Assembly: GCF_014204865.1 (NCBI RefSeq)
Contig: NZ_JACHMG010000001.1
Location: 4,180,501-4,244,500 of the forward strand
Reading direction: 5' to 3'
DNA: 64,000 bases
Source: Amycolatopsis jiangsuensis
Lineage (GTDB): Bacteria > Actinomycetota > Actinomycetes > Mycobacteriales > Pseudonocardiaceae
Part shown: piece after piece, positions 26,227 to 34,332 of the stretch
Position numbering within the stretch: the stretch's first letter is position 1
How the letters are laid out: every line of letters begins with the position of its first letter
The notes under the pieces: model-generated
Told to the model about the DNA's origin: nothing
The model's input: only the letters and a program-made list of their open reading frames with translations
The model's database searches: none
Position numbers and translations under genes: made by a program

Positions 26227-27495
26227 ATGGCACAGGACATCATCCCGATCGAACTCGGGCTGCCGCAGGGCGACGTGGTCACCCTCTGGGCCCCGCGGTG
26301 GCGGGAGGACGGCGAGGAGTGGGAAGCGTTCCTCGGCGACGAGGACGACCTGTACGCCTTCCCGGACGCCGCCCACCTGGCGGCTTTCGTGCGCACCTCC
26401 GAGCAGCACGACCTGCTCGACCACCCGGCGTGGGACGCGGTGCCCGAGCTGAACGTGCCGGAGCTGATCCCGGACGACGACCACTCCTACGACCTGGTCG
26501 GCGTGCCGGAGCTGGTCGCCGAGGAGCCGGACTCGTGGACCATCGGCGAGCTCGCCGAGATCGTCGGCATCGTGCGCTCGCTCGCGGACGTGTGCGAGCT
26601 GGAGGAAGTGCACGAGGTGCTGGACGCCTACGAGGGCTTCTCGCTGCTGGAGCAGGGCAGGCTGCCGTTCACCGGGCGTGAGGGCGAAGCACTGTGGAAC
26701 GACCTGTCGAAGGCCGTCTCGGAGAAGTGGGACGTGGTGCTCGACGCGATCGACGGGCTCGTCACCGTGCCCGAGGTCGACTCCGCGGTGCTCGACCAGA
26801 CCGCCGAAGAGCTGGCTGCCTTCCACGAGGAGTCCGCCGAGTCCGAGGCCGACGCCGAGGACGGCGGCCCGGAGGACCTCGAAGCGGTGGACTCCGAGGA
26901 CGCCGAGGACTCCGAGGACGAGGGCGACGACGAGCCGGTGGGATTCTGGGGCGAGGTCGGCATCGACCCGATCAAGATCGTCACCGCCGGCGCGGAGTAC
27001 TACACGCTGCGCTGCTACCTCGACGACAAGCCGGTCTTCCTCGGCAACGAGGGCGAGATCGACGTGTTCGGCTCGGCGAAGGCGCTGCTGTCCGCGATCA
27101 CCGACGGCAAGGAGCTGGCCGACACCGACCTCACCGACGTGTCCACCTGGGACGAGGTGCGGGAGAAGGCCACCGCGGGCGAGCTGGAGATCGAGGTCGA
27201 CGCGGACAACACCTACGTGCTGAACGGTCTCGACGAGGACATCGCCGAGGGCCCCGAGTCGATCGATCCGACCCAGCTGGAGCTCGCCGTCGAACTGCTC
27301 ACCGACGCGGGCGACTGGGCAGGCGACGACAGCGTGGAAACCGCGCTGGCGGCAGGCGAAAGCCTCGGCTGGCTGGTGTCGTTCGTGCTTCGCCCGGACC
27401 CGAGCCGGCTCGAGCCGAGCGCGCCGTTCGACACCGAGCAGAGTGCGTGGCGCAAACTGGTGGAGGCTTTCGAGAACCGGCTCACGGTGCTCTGA
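26227..27495 (+). CDS. Acidic conserved actinobacterial protein of unknown function
   Basis: A 422-residue protein without signal peptide or membrane segments. The first part (PIELGLPQGDVVTLWAPRWR) and the last (SAWRKLVEAFENRL) look conserved, and between them residues about 195-240 form a very acidic linker rich in Glu, Asp and Ser. Similar proteins are sometimes auto-annotated as primosomal protein, which I consider unsupported. It is divergent from the Ski2-like helicase with a 153-base gap. No catalytic motif was recognised. Confidence 0.8.
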   Translation: MAQDIIPIELGLPQGDVVTLWAPRWREDGEEWEAFLGDEDDLYAFPDAAHLAAFVRTSEQHDLLDHPAWDAVPELNVPELIPDDDHSYDLVGVPELVAEEPDSWTIGELAEIVGIVRSLADVCELEEVHEVLDAYEGFSLLEQGRLPFTGREGEALWNDLSKAVSEKWDVVLDAIDGLVTVPEVDSAVLDQTAEELAAFHEESAESEADAEDGGPEDLEAVDSEDAEDSEDEGDDEPVGFWGEVGIDPIKIVTAGAEYYTLRCYLDDKPVFLGNEGEIDVFGSAKALLSAITDGKELADTDLTDVSTWDEVREKATAGELEIEVDADNTYVLNGLDEDIAEGPESIDPTQLELAVELLTDAGDWAGDDSVETALAAGESLGWLVSFVLRPDPSRLEPSAPFDTEQSAWRKLVEAFENRLTVL

Positions 27496-27509
27496 GCCCC
27501 CACCCGCGG

Positions 27510-28226
27510 TCAGCCGAGTACGTCGAACACGGCTTCGGCGCTCTCGCGATCCGAATACAGCTTCCAGGCGACGTCGGCGATCTCATCCGGGTTGAGGGTG
27601 TGGTTGCCGGCGTCGCCGTTTTTTCCCTGTTGCGCGGTCATCATCTGGTAGATGTCACCGCGTTCGACGAGGCCGCCGATGACCAGGCTGCCCGCGTACA
27701 CCCCGGTGCCGGCCAGTCCCTCGTGCAGTGTTTTCGCGTAGTGGTGCAGCGCCGCCCCGGCAACCGCGAGCGATCCCATCGCGGGCATCGGCCGGACCAC
27801 GCTGAGCCCGCCGGCGAAGAGGAACCCGCCCGTCCCGCGCTCGAGCATGCCCGGCAGTGTCGCCTCGACCACCTCGACCGCCGGGTACAGCACGTTCATC
27901 GCCTGCCGGACGTCCGCGGGCCCGGTTTCCAGGATGGGCTTCGGCAGGCTGTCCGGCCCGAGCGCGGCCGGCCCGTAGTAGACGACGTCGATCCGGCCGA
28001 AGCGCTCGGTCACGGCGTCCAGAGTGGAGCCGAGGTCGGTGTACACGTCGCCGGTGAACGCCTCCGCGGTGATCCCGGCTTCGGACAGGCCGGCCAGGTA
28101 CCCGGCGTGCCGGGTGTCCGACCGCGAGACGAGGGCGACGTCGTGGCCCGCCTGTCCGAAGCGGTGCGCCATCGAAAGCCCGAGGCCGGGCCCGACCCCG
28201 AGGATGACGGCGGTCGGCTTGGTCAT
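27510..28226 (-). CDS. Atypical short-chain dehydrogenase-like protein lacking the Tyr/Lys pair
   Basis: A 238-residue Rossmann protein with the cofactor motif GVGPGLGLSMAHRF in place of the classical TGxxxGIG, and RIDVVYYGP in the fourth strand region. Where classical SDRs have YxxxK, this protein reads GSLAVAGAALHHYAKTLHEG, so both tyrosine and lysine are replaced (L and G) although the flanking AALxxYAKTL is kept. It may bind NAD(P) without classical catalysis. It is divergent from a TetR gene with two palindromes between them, so it is probably a TetR target. Confidence 0.87.
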   Translation of the reverse strand: MTKPTAVILGVGPGLGLSMAHRFGQAGHDVALVSRSDTRHAGYLAGLSEAGITAEAFTGDVYTDLGSTLDAVTERFGRIDVVYYGPAALGPDSLPKPILETGPADVRQAMNVLYPAVEVVEATLPGMLERGTGGFLFAGGLSVVRPMPAMGSLAVAGAALHHYAKTLHEGLAGTGVYAGSLVIGGLVERGDIYQMMTAQQGKNGDAGNHTLNPDEIADVAWKLYSDRESAEAVFDVLG

Positions 28227-28248
28227 GGTGATCTCCTTCGTCCGAGTT

Positions 28249-28270
28249 AAGTCGAGGGCTTCCTCGACTT
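28249..28270. promoter_or_regulatory. Candidate TetR operator 1 (SDR side)
   Basis: AAGTCGAGG and CCTCGACTT flank GCTT as a perfect inverted repeat, 22 bases before the SDR start. Confidence 0.7.
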
Positions 28271-28287
28271 AGGGTCGACGATAGCAC

Positions 28288-28309
28288 AAGTCGAGACTTG
28301 CCTCGACTT
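28288..28309. promoter_or_regulatory. Candidate TetR operator 2 (regulator side)
   Basis: AAGTCGAG and CTCGACTT flank ACTTGC. The arms are the same as in the site 39 bases away, and the site ends 14 bases before the tetR ATG. Confidence 0.7.
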
Positions 28310-28323
28310 TGTACGATGGGAGC

Positions 28324-28884
28324 ATGGCCGCCGGATCCAAGCCGTTGCGTGCGGACGCCGCCCGCAACCGCACCAAGCTGCTGAGTGCCGCCACGCGGGC
28401 GTTCGCCGAACGCGGTCTCGACACGCCGCTGGAACAGATCGCGCGCGACGCCGGCGTCAGCATCGGCACTCTCTACGCGCACTTCGCCACCCGCGACGCG
28501 CTGTTCGACGCGGTCCTGCCCGCGCAGATCGCCGTACTGGACGACCTCATCGGGCAGGCGCTGGCCGAGCCGGACCCGTGGCAGGGGTTCACCGCGTTCG
28601 TCGAAAGCCTGTTCACCTTGCAGGCCAACGACTCCGGACTCAACGACGCCCTCGCCGGGCGGTTCCCCCTCAGCCCCGTCGTGCTGGAGGCCTGCCATGC
28701 CGGACTCGAGCGCGCCACCCGGGTGCTGGACCGCGCGAAGGCGGCAGGCCGGTTGCGCCCGGACTTCGAGGTGGGCGATCTGACCCCGCTCATGGTGAGC
28801 ATGTCCCAGCTGTTCCGGTCCGGCGCCGCCCCGGAGGCCTGGCGCCGGCACCTCGGGTTCTTCCTTGACGGCCTGCGCACCTAG
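28324..28884 (+). CDS. TetR-family regulator
   Basis: A 186-residue regulator from ATG 28324. A TACGAT hexamer 6 bases upstream suggests a leaderless transcript, and a TTG at 28309 is an alternative start. The DNA-binding part is RNRTKLLSAATRAFAERG, then LEQIARDAGVSIGTLYAHF. It is divergent from the SDR-like gene, with two AAGTCGAG palindromes in the 97-base gap. Its stop overlaps the convergent MFS gene by 4 bases (CTAG). Confidence 0.93.
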   Translation: MAAGSKPLRADAARNRTKLLSAATRAFAERGLDTPLEQIARDAGVSIGTLYAHFATRDALFDAVLPAQIAVLDDLIGQALAEPDPWQGFTAFVESLFTLQANDSGLNDALAGRFPLSPVVLEACHAGLERATRVLDRAKAAGRLRPDFEVGDLTPLMVSMSQLFRSGAAPEAWRRHLGFFLDGLRT

Positions 28885-30092
28885 TCCTTTTCGGACTCCG
28901 CGCGCACCGGGACCACGCCGATCGCCAGCGCGGGAAAGATCGCGGCCACACAGAAGGCAAGTGCGTAACGGCTGTCCCCGATCACCAGGCCGAGCAGCGG
29001 CGGGGTCAGCGAGGAGGCGATGTTCTGTGCGGTGTTCTGCGCACCCATCGCGCGGCCGGACCAGGCGACCCCGGCGAGCTCGGCGGACGCGGTGAAGCCG
29101 AGCCCGTTGTCCGCCACCGTGATCACCGCGGCGAGCACCAGCGCGAGCAACACCAGCCACGCCCACGTCACGTCGCCGAGCGCGACCAGCAGCACAACCA
29201 CGACACTGGCCACCGCCAACTGACGCATCGGCCGCAGCCTGCTGCCCACCCGGTCGGACCAGTAACCCGACGCCAGCCTCCCCAGCGCACCCAGCACCTG
29301 CGCCACGGCTAGGAAGATCCCCGCCTGCGAAGCACTCCACTCCTGCTGCGAGACCAGGTACACCGGCGCGAACGCGGACACCGCGAACTGCGGCACGACC
29401 AGCAACGCACTTGCCCCGTGCACGCGCCACAGCGCCGGCTTGCGATACGGCGACAAGGGTTTCTCGGCGCCCTTACCCGGTCGCGGAGGCCGCGGCGGGT
29501 CGACCACGAACACTGCGACCAGCAGCGCGACCACGACCGCCAGCGCCGCGGGCAGGAGCATGGCTTCCTGGAATCCCCAGCGCGCGGCCAGCGGCGGCAG
29601 CCCCAGCGCGGCCACTCCGACACCGAGCGGCTGCGCGGTCTGCCGGATGCCCATCGCGACGCCGCGTTCGGATTTCGTGAACCAGCCCATCACGACCCGG
29701 CCGCTCGCCGCGTTCACCGACGCCGTGCACGCTCCGGCAACGAGGAACAGGCCGAAGAGTAGCCCAACCGGGTGAGACCACAGCGCGGCATACACCAGGA
29801 GTAGCCCGGACAGCCCCAGTCCGAGGGCCATGATCAGCCGCTCCCCGTAACGGTCCGCAGCCGCGCCCCAGGCGATCAGGGTCAGCAACAGCCCGATACT
29901 CGGCGCGGCGACGACCGTGCCGGACTGGGCGAGCGTGAGGCCCTCGGCCGTACGCATGGCCGGCACGAGAAACGGCAGACCGTAGAGGAACGAGCAGCTC
30001 GCGGTTTGCGCGGCAAGGCCGAGCGCGAGGATGAACCACCTGCGCGCACCACCCTGTACCCGCACCTGCTCCTCACCTGTGACCTGCGCCAT
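28881..30092 (-). CDS. MFS transporter
   Basis: About 403 residues from ATG 30092; a GTG at 30101 is an alternative. There are twelve hydrophobic segments, with the loop GAAADRYGERLIM between helices 2 and 3 and RLASGYWSDRVGSRLRPM in the second half, both typical of the major facilitator superfamily. The pattern resembles oxalate/formate antiporter-like or nitrate-like exporters with a two-fold repeat, but the substrate is unclear. The promoter side carries a 30-base AT-rich inverted repeat, which suggests control by a regulator not encoded next to it. Confidence 0.9.
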   Translation of the reverse strand: MAQVTGEEQVRVQGGARRWFILALGLAAQTASCSFLYGLPFLVPAMRTAEGLTLAQSGTVVAAPSIGLLLTLIAWGAAADRYGERLIMALGLGLSGLLLVYAALWSHPVGLLFGLFLVAGACTASVNAASGRVVMGWFTKSERGVAMGIRQTAQPLGVGVAALGLPPLAARWGFQEAMLLPAALAVVVALLVAVFVVDPPRPPRPGKGAEKPLSPYRKPALWRVHGASALLVVPQFAVSAFAPVYLVSQQEWSASQAGIFLAVAQVLGALGRLASGYWSDRVGSRLRPMRQLAVASVVVVLLVALGDVTWAWLVLLALVLAAVITVADNGLGFTASAELAGVAWSGRAMGAQNTAQNIASSLTPPLLGLVIGDSRYALAFCVAAIFPALAIGVVPVRAESEKD

Positions 30093-30106
30093 TCCCGTCA
30101 CCGTCT

Positions 30107-30136
30107 CATTATCTGAGAAGTCCTTCTTATATAATG
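30107..30136. promoter_or_regulatory. AT-rich inverted repeat at the MFS promoter
   Basis: CATTATCTGAGAAG and CTTCTTATATAATG pair at 11 of 14 positions around a 2-base centre, 14 bases before the MFS start. Its AT content is unusual for this DNA, and it probably combines a -10 region and an operator. Confidence 0.55.
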
Positions 30137-30236
30137 AACGTTAGTTGGGCATGCTAAGTACCGCAACCGTCCGCGGGGGACGGCCGCTGCCACTCCGGAC
30201 GGGCGGCACCGCCCGGAGCCGCGGTACCGGTAGGGC

Positions 30237-31328
30237 TCAGGCCAGCGCGGCGTAGCCGGGCTTGACCACCTTCTCGATCAGCTCCAGCCGTGCGTCGAAA
30301 TCGAGGAACGCGGATTTCATGGCATTGATGGTGAACCAGCGCAGATCGGCCAGCCCGAAGCCGAAGGTCTCGGCCAGCGCGGCGAATTCACTGGTCATCG
30401 TGCATCCGCTCATCAGCCGGTTGTCGGTGTTCACGGTGACCCGGAAGCGCAGCCGGGCGAGCAGGCCGATCGGGTGTTCGGGCAGCGATCCGACGGTTCC
30501 GGTCTGGACGTTCGACGAAGGACAGATCTCCAACGGGATCCGGCGGTCGCGGACATAACCCGCCAACCGTCCAAGGTGGACCTCGCCGTCCGGGCCGGTG
30601 GTGATGTCCTCGGCGATCCGCACACCGTGCCCGAGCCGTTCGGCGCCGCAGAACTGTAGCGCCTCGTGAATCGAGGGAACTCCGAAAGCCTCGCCGGCAT
30701 GAATGGTGAAATGCGCATTGTTGCGACGCAGGAACTCGAATGCGTCGAGATTGCGGCTCGGCGGAAAACCGTCCTCCGGCCCGGCGATGTCGAAGCCGGC
30801 CACCCCCGCGTCGCGGTGGCGCACCGCCAGCTCGGCGATCTCCATCGCGCGCGCGTGCTGGCGCATCGCGCACAGCAACGTCCGGACCCGGATCCGGCCA
30901 CCCGCGGCGACCACGCGCCGTGTTCCCTCGACGAATCCCGCCTGGACCGCTTCGACCACCGCATCGAGTGAAAGACCACGCTCGACGAACAACTCCGGCG
31001 CGTACCGCAGCTCCGCGTAGACCACCCCGTCGGCTGCCAGGTCCTCCACGGCCTCCGCGGCAACCCTGACCAGCGCCTCCTCGGTCTGCATCACCCCGCA
31101 GGTGTGCGCGAACGTCTCGAGGTAGGACACCAGCGATCCGGAGTCGGCCGCGGCGCGGAACCAGCGGCCCAGCTCCGCCGGATCGCTCGTGGGCAGGTCG
31201 CGGTAGCCGGTCTCGTCGGCCAGCTCGGCGACGGTGGCCGGGCGGAGACCGCCGTCGAGATGGTCGTGCAGCAGGACCTTGGGGGCGCGGCGCAGGATCT
31301 CGGCGCTCAGCGGGGTTACGTCCGACAT
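30237..31328 (-). CDS. add: Adenosine deaminase
   Basis: A 363-residue enzyme that converts adenosine and deoxyadenosine to inosine forms. Zinc ligands are in [12 protein letters not shown] (HxH), FTIHAGEA (His) and [11 protein letters not shown] (Asp pair), and the catalytic Glu is in HAGE. The ATG at 31328 or the one codon earlier at 31331 may start it. It is not in the deoA-cdd operon but lies within 1.3 kb of it, and the coiled-coil gene separates them. It feeds the nucleoside salvage block. Confidence 0.95.
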   Translation of the reverse strand: MSDVTPLSAEILRRAPKVLLHDHLDGGLRPATVAELADETGYRDLPTSDPAELGRWFRAAADSGSLVSYLETFAHTCGVMQTEEALVRVAAEAVEDLAADGVVYAELRYAPELFVERGLSLDAVVEAVQAGFVEGTRRVVAAGGRIRVRTLLCAMRQHARAMEIAELAVRHRDAGVAGFDIAGPEDGFPPSRNLDAFEFLRRNNAHFTIHAGEAFGVPSIHEALQFCGAERLGHGVRIAEDITTGPDGEVHLGRLAGYVRDRRIPLEICPSSNVQTGTVGSLPEHPIGLLARLRFRVTVNTDNRLMSGCTMTSEFAALAETFGFGLADLRWFTINAMKSAFLDFDARLELIEKVVKPGYAALA

Positions 31329-31539
31329 CATCCAACGGTAGCCTCGCTGTCATTCCCCTACATGGCCGTAACCGACAGTGCCGGACGCACCCTGCGCACA
31401 CGGTGTCCGGCGAAGGAATCGGCCATCCGGGTAGCCGGCTCGTTATCCGGTCTTCGCGGGGGCCATACGGACAGCAATTTTCTTGTCGATAAGCTTCCGC
31501 CCAGTCCCTTCCATTTCCCCGCCGACGAAGGACACCGCA

Positions 31540-32637
31540 GTGACCACTGACAACCACATTGCCGCTCCGTCCTTCGACCGGATGCGCAACATGCTGGTGC
31601 GCGCGGCCGAAGTGCGTGAGAGCGAGCAGCAGCAGATCTTCGACGCGCTCGACGACATCTACGCCCGGCTGGCGCCGGTGGACTCGCTGGGCGCGGTGCG
31701 CAAGCGGCTGTCCGAGCTGCCCGACCGCACCGAGGTCGGCGTGCTGGCCGAGCGGCTCGACGAGGCGATGACCCGGCTCGAGTCGCAGGACAACGCGCTC
31801 GCCGCGCTCACGCACGCGGTGGAGAGCATCGTCGACAAGCTGGCCAAGCCGTTCGCACAGCTCGACGGCAGGCTGGATGGCATGGCCTCGCGGTTCGAGG
31901 GCGTCGCCGGCCGGATGGACGGGCTCGAGGACAAGCTGCAGAACATCCACCGCAGGCTCGACGAGCTGGGCGGGCACCTGGACAAACAGGACGCCAAGCT
32001 GGACTCGATCCCGCAGAGCACCCAGGGTCCGGTGCGCGAGCGCATCGAGCTGGCCGAGTCCTCGCTGCGCGAGCGGATCGAGACCACCGACCAGGAGCTG
32101 CGCTCCCGCGTCGACGAGCTCGACCGCGCGACCAAGGAGCGGATCGCCGGCGCCGCCGACTCGCTGAAGACCGCGGTCACCGAGACCGGCGAGATGGTCG
32201 ACCCGGCCGAGCGCCTGGAGAAGCTCGGCGGCCGGCTGGACACGGTCACCGATCGGCTGGACGACCTCGCGACCCGGCTGGACAAGGTCGAGGACGGCGT
32301 CACCGGACGGCTCGGCGACCTGGACGGCTCGCTGCGCACCGGCCTGTCGAAGGTCGAGGGCACCCTGGCCCAGCAGCCGGACACCGACTCGGTCGACTCG
32401 CTGGTGCGCCGCAGCAACGACGAGTCCGTGCGCCGCATCGGCGGTCAGCTGGACGAGGCGATGGCCACCTTCGCGGAGCTGATGCTCGGCGGAGGCCCGG
32501 CGGTGCAGCAGATCGCCCCGCCGCCGCCCGCTCCGCGCCAGCCCCGTCGCAGCTCCCGCAACGGCCGCTCCCCCAAGGCCGCCGACGCGAAGGCGAAGAA
32601 CGGCAGCGCCGACGCGGACGACGCACCCGCCGAATAG
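31540..32637 (+). CDS. Long coiled-coil protein of unknown function
   Basis: A 365-residue soluble protein from GTG 31540, with a GAAGGAC site 6-7 bases upstream. From residue 25 to about 300 it is almost all predicted coiled coil, with recurrent 11- or 22-residue units such as RLDELGGHLDKQDAKLDS, RVDELDRATKERIAG and RLDTVTDRLDDLATRLDK. The last 60 residues are Pro-rich and then Ala/Lys-rich (PPPPAPRQPRRSSRNGRSPK). No signal peptide, membrane segment or enzyme motif is seen. A scaffold or polar-growth role is possible but unproven. It ends at a strong bidirectional hairpin. Confidence 0.8.
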   Translation: MTTDNHIAAPSFDRMRNMLVRAAEVRESEQQQIFDALDDIYARLAPVDSLGAVRKRLSELPDRTEVGVLAERLDEAMTRLESQDNALAALTHAVESIVDKLAKPFAQLDGRLDGMASRFEGVAGRMDGLEDKLQNIHRRLDELGGHLDKQDAKLDSIPQSTQGPVRERIELAESSLRERIETTDQELRSRVDELDRATKERIAGAADSLKTAVTETGEMVDPAERLEKLGGRLDTVTDRLDDLATRLDKVEDGVTGRLGDLDGSLRTGLSKVEGTLAQQPDTDSVDSLVRRSNDESVRRIGGQLDEAMATFAELMLGGGPAVQQIAPPPPAPRQPRRSSRNGRSPKAADAKAKNGSADADDAPAE

Positions 32638-32643
32638 TTCCCT

Positions 32644-32685
32644 CCATCAAGCCCTCGTGAGTTGCCACTCACGAGGGCTTGATGG
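32644..32685. terminator. Bidirectional terminator with 19-base perfect stem
   Basis: CCATCAAGCCCTCGTGAGT (32644-32662) pairs perfectly with ACTCACGAGGGCTTGATGG (32667-32685) around TGCC. The right arm contains the last codons and stop of deoA, and the hairpin begins 6 bases after the coiled-coil gene. Confidence 0.85.
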
Positions 32686-33946
32686 TGTCCAGGACAATCC
32701 GGCGGGCCTCGGGGGTCTCGGAGGTCACGGCGTAGCCGCCTTCGAGCGCGGAGAGCGCGGCAGGCACCGCGTCCGGGGTGTCGGTGTGGAGTTCCAGCAG
32801 TGGGTCACCTTCGGTGACGGCGTCGCCTGGCTTCGCCAGGCACAGCACACCGGCCGCGGACTGGACCGGGTCTTCCTTGCGCGCTCGCCCGGCGCCGAGC
32901 CGCCACGCGGCGACGCCGACGGCGTAGGCGTCCAGGGAAGCCAGCACTCCCGTGGCCGGAGCGCGGACGACGTGCACGTGGGTGGGCCGAGGCAACGGTG
33001 CGGACGGGTCTCCGCCCTGCGCGGTGATCATCCGTGCCCACGTCTCGTACGCCTCGCCGGAGGCCAGCACCGCTGCCGGATCCGTCGAAATCCCCGCCAG
33101 CGTCAGCATTTCCCTGGCCAGTGCGACGGTCAGCTCCACCACGTCGGCCGGTCCACGGCCCTGGAGCACCTCCACCGCTTCGGCGACCTCCACCGCGTTG
33201 CCGACCGCCCGGCCCAGCGGCACCTCCATGTCCGTGATCAGCGCGGTGGTGGCGACGCCGTGCGCGGTGCCGATGTCGACCAGGGTGCGGGCCAGCTGCC
33301 GGGCATCGGAGACGGTCTTCATGAACGCGCCGGAGCCTGCCTTCACGTCCAGCACCAGACCGGACGCGCCTTCGGCGATCTTCTTGCTCATGATCGAGCT
33401 GGCGATCAGCGGGATCGACTCGACGGTGCCGGTCACGTCCCGCAGCGCGTAGAGCTTCTTGTCCGCAGGGGCCAGGCCTTCGGTGGCCGCGCAGACGACC
33501 GCGCCCACCGAATCCAGCTGCGCCGCGATCTCGTCCACCGACAACGCGGCCCGCCAGCCCGGGATCGACTCCAGCTTGTCCAGCGTGCCCCCGGTGTGCC
33601 CGAGGCCGCGGCCGGACAGCTGCGGCACCGCGGCACCGCACGCGGCGACCAGCGGCGCCAGCGGCAGGGTGATCTTGTCGCCGACGCCGCCGGTCGAATG
33701 CTTGTCCACGGTCGGACGCGAGGTGGCCGGCGACAGGTGCGTGCCCGAGTCGATCATCGCGCCGGTCCAGCGGGCGATCTCCGCGTTGTCCATCCCGCGC
33801 AGGTAGATCGCCATGGCCAGCGCGGCCATCTGCTCCTCGGCCACCGCGCCGCGCGTGTAGGCGTCGACGACCCAGTCGATCTGCTCGTCGCTCAGCCGCC
33901 CGCCGTCGCGTTTGGCACGGATGACGTCCACCGCCGTGAAGCTCAC
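32669..33946 (-). CDS. deoA: Thymidine phosphorylase
   Basis: A 425-residue pyrimidine-nucleoside phosphorylase that releases deoxyribose-1-phosphate from thymidine or deoxyuridine. The signature KHSTGGVGDK (about residues 82-91) binds phosphate, followed by SGRGLGHTGGTLDKLESIPG, and KKIAEGASGLVLDVKAGSGAF completes the family pattern. It overlaps cdd by 4 bases. The last codons and stop form one arm of the terminator shared with the coiled-coil gene. The released sugar could be processed by DeoC encoded 30 kb away. Confidence 0.96.
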   Translation of the reverse strand: MSFTAVDVIRAKRDGGRLSDEQIDWVVDAYTRGAVAEEQMAALAMAIYLRGMDNAEIARWTGAMIDSGTHLSPATSRPTVDKHSTGGVGDKITLPLAPLVAACGAAVPQLSGRGLGHTGGTLDKLESIPGWRAALSVDEIAAQLDSVGAVVCAATEGLAPADKKLYALRDVTGTVESIPLIASSIMSKKIAEGASGLVLDVKAGSGAFMKTVSDARQLARTLVDIGTAHGVATTALITDMEVPLGRAVGNAVEVAEAVEVLQGRGPADVVELTVALAREMLTLAGISTDPAAVLASGEAYETWARMITAQGGDPSAPLPRPTHVHVVRAPATGVLASLDAYAVGVAAWRLGAGRARKEDPVQSAAGVLCLAKPGDAVTEGDPLLELHTDTPDAVPAALSALEGGYAVTSETPEARRIVLDTIKPS

Positions 33947-34332
33947 GGCAGGTCCTCAGGGCCGAACGCGTCCGGCAGCACCTCGGACATCGGCAGCACG
34001 CCGCGAGGTGTGTCGACCAGGCACGTCGAGCCACCGAGTTCGAACAGGATCTGCCGGCAGCGGCCGCACGGCATCAGCAGCTTCCCCTCGCCGCTCCGGC
34101 AGGCCACCGCCACCAGCCGGCCGCCACCGGACAGCCGGAGCTGGCCCGCCATCGTGCACTCCGCGCACAACCCGAGGCCGTACGAGGCGTTCTCGACGTT
34201 GCAGCCGATCACGTGCCGGCCGTCGTCCACGATGCCGGCGACACCGACCTGCAGACCCGAGTACGGCACGTACGCGTGCGAAGCGGCCGCCACAGCTTCG
34301 GCACGCAGCGCTTCCCAGTCCACTTCGGACAT
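33943..34332 (-). CDS. cdd: Cytidine deaminase
   Basis: A 129-residue tetrameric-type cytidine deaminase. The catalytic Glu and a zinc Cys are in LCAECTMAG, and the other two zinc cysteines are in MPCGRCRQIL. The substrate-binding NVENASYGL is present. The start overlaps the stop of the upstream permease by 1 base (TGATG) and its stop overlaps deoA by 4 bases, so it is translated as part of the nucleoside operon. It converts cytidine and deoxycytidine to uridine forms. Confidence 0.96.
   Translation of the reverse strand: MSEVDWEALRAEAVAAASHAYVPYSGLQVGVAGIVDDGRHVIGCNVENASYGLGLCAECTMAGQLRLSGGGRLVAVACRSGEGKLLMPCGRCRQILFELGGSTCLVDTPRGVLPMSEVLPDAFGPEDLP

Noticed and set aside
26074..26826. Extension of the Ski2-like helicase frame far upstream, antisense to the acidic protein
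   Set aside because: The extra residues lack similarity to the helicase family, and the true start is the ATG at 26073 just before TLTDLLPAD. The long open frame arises from high GC content on the opposite strand of a real gene.
26227..27495. Calling the acidic protein a primosomal protein
   Set aside because: No DNA-binding or helicase-loader motif is visible, and only automated naming supports this label.
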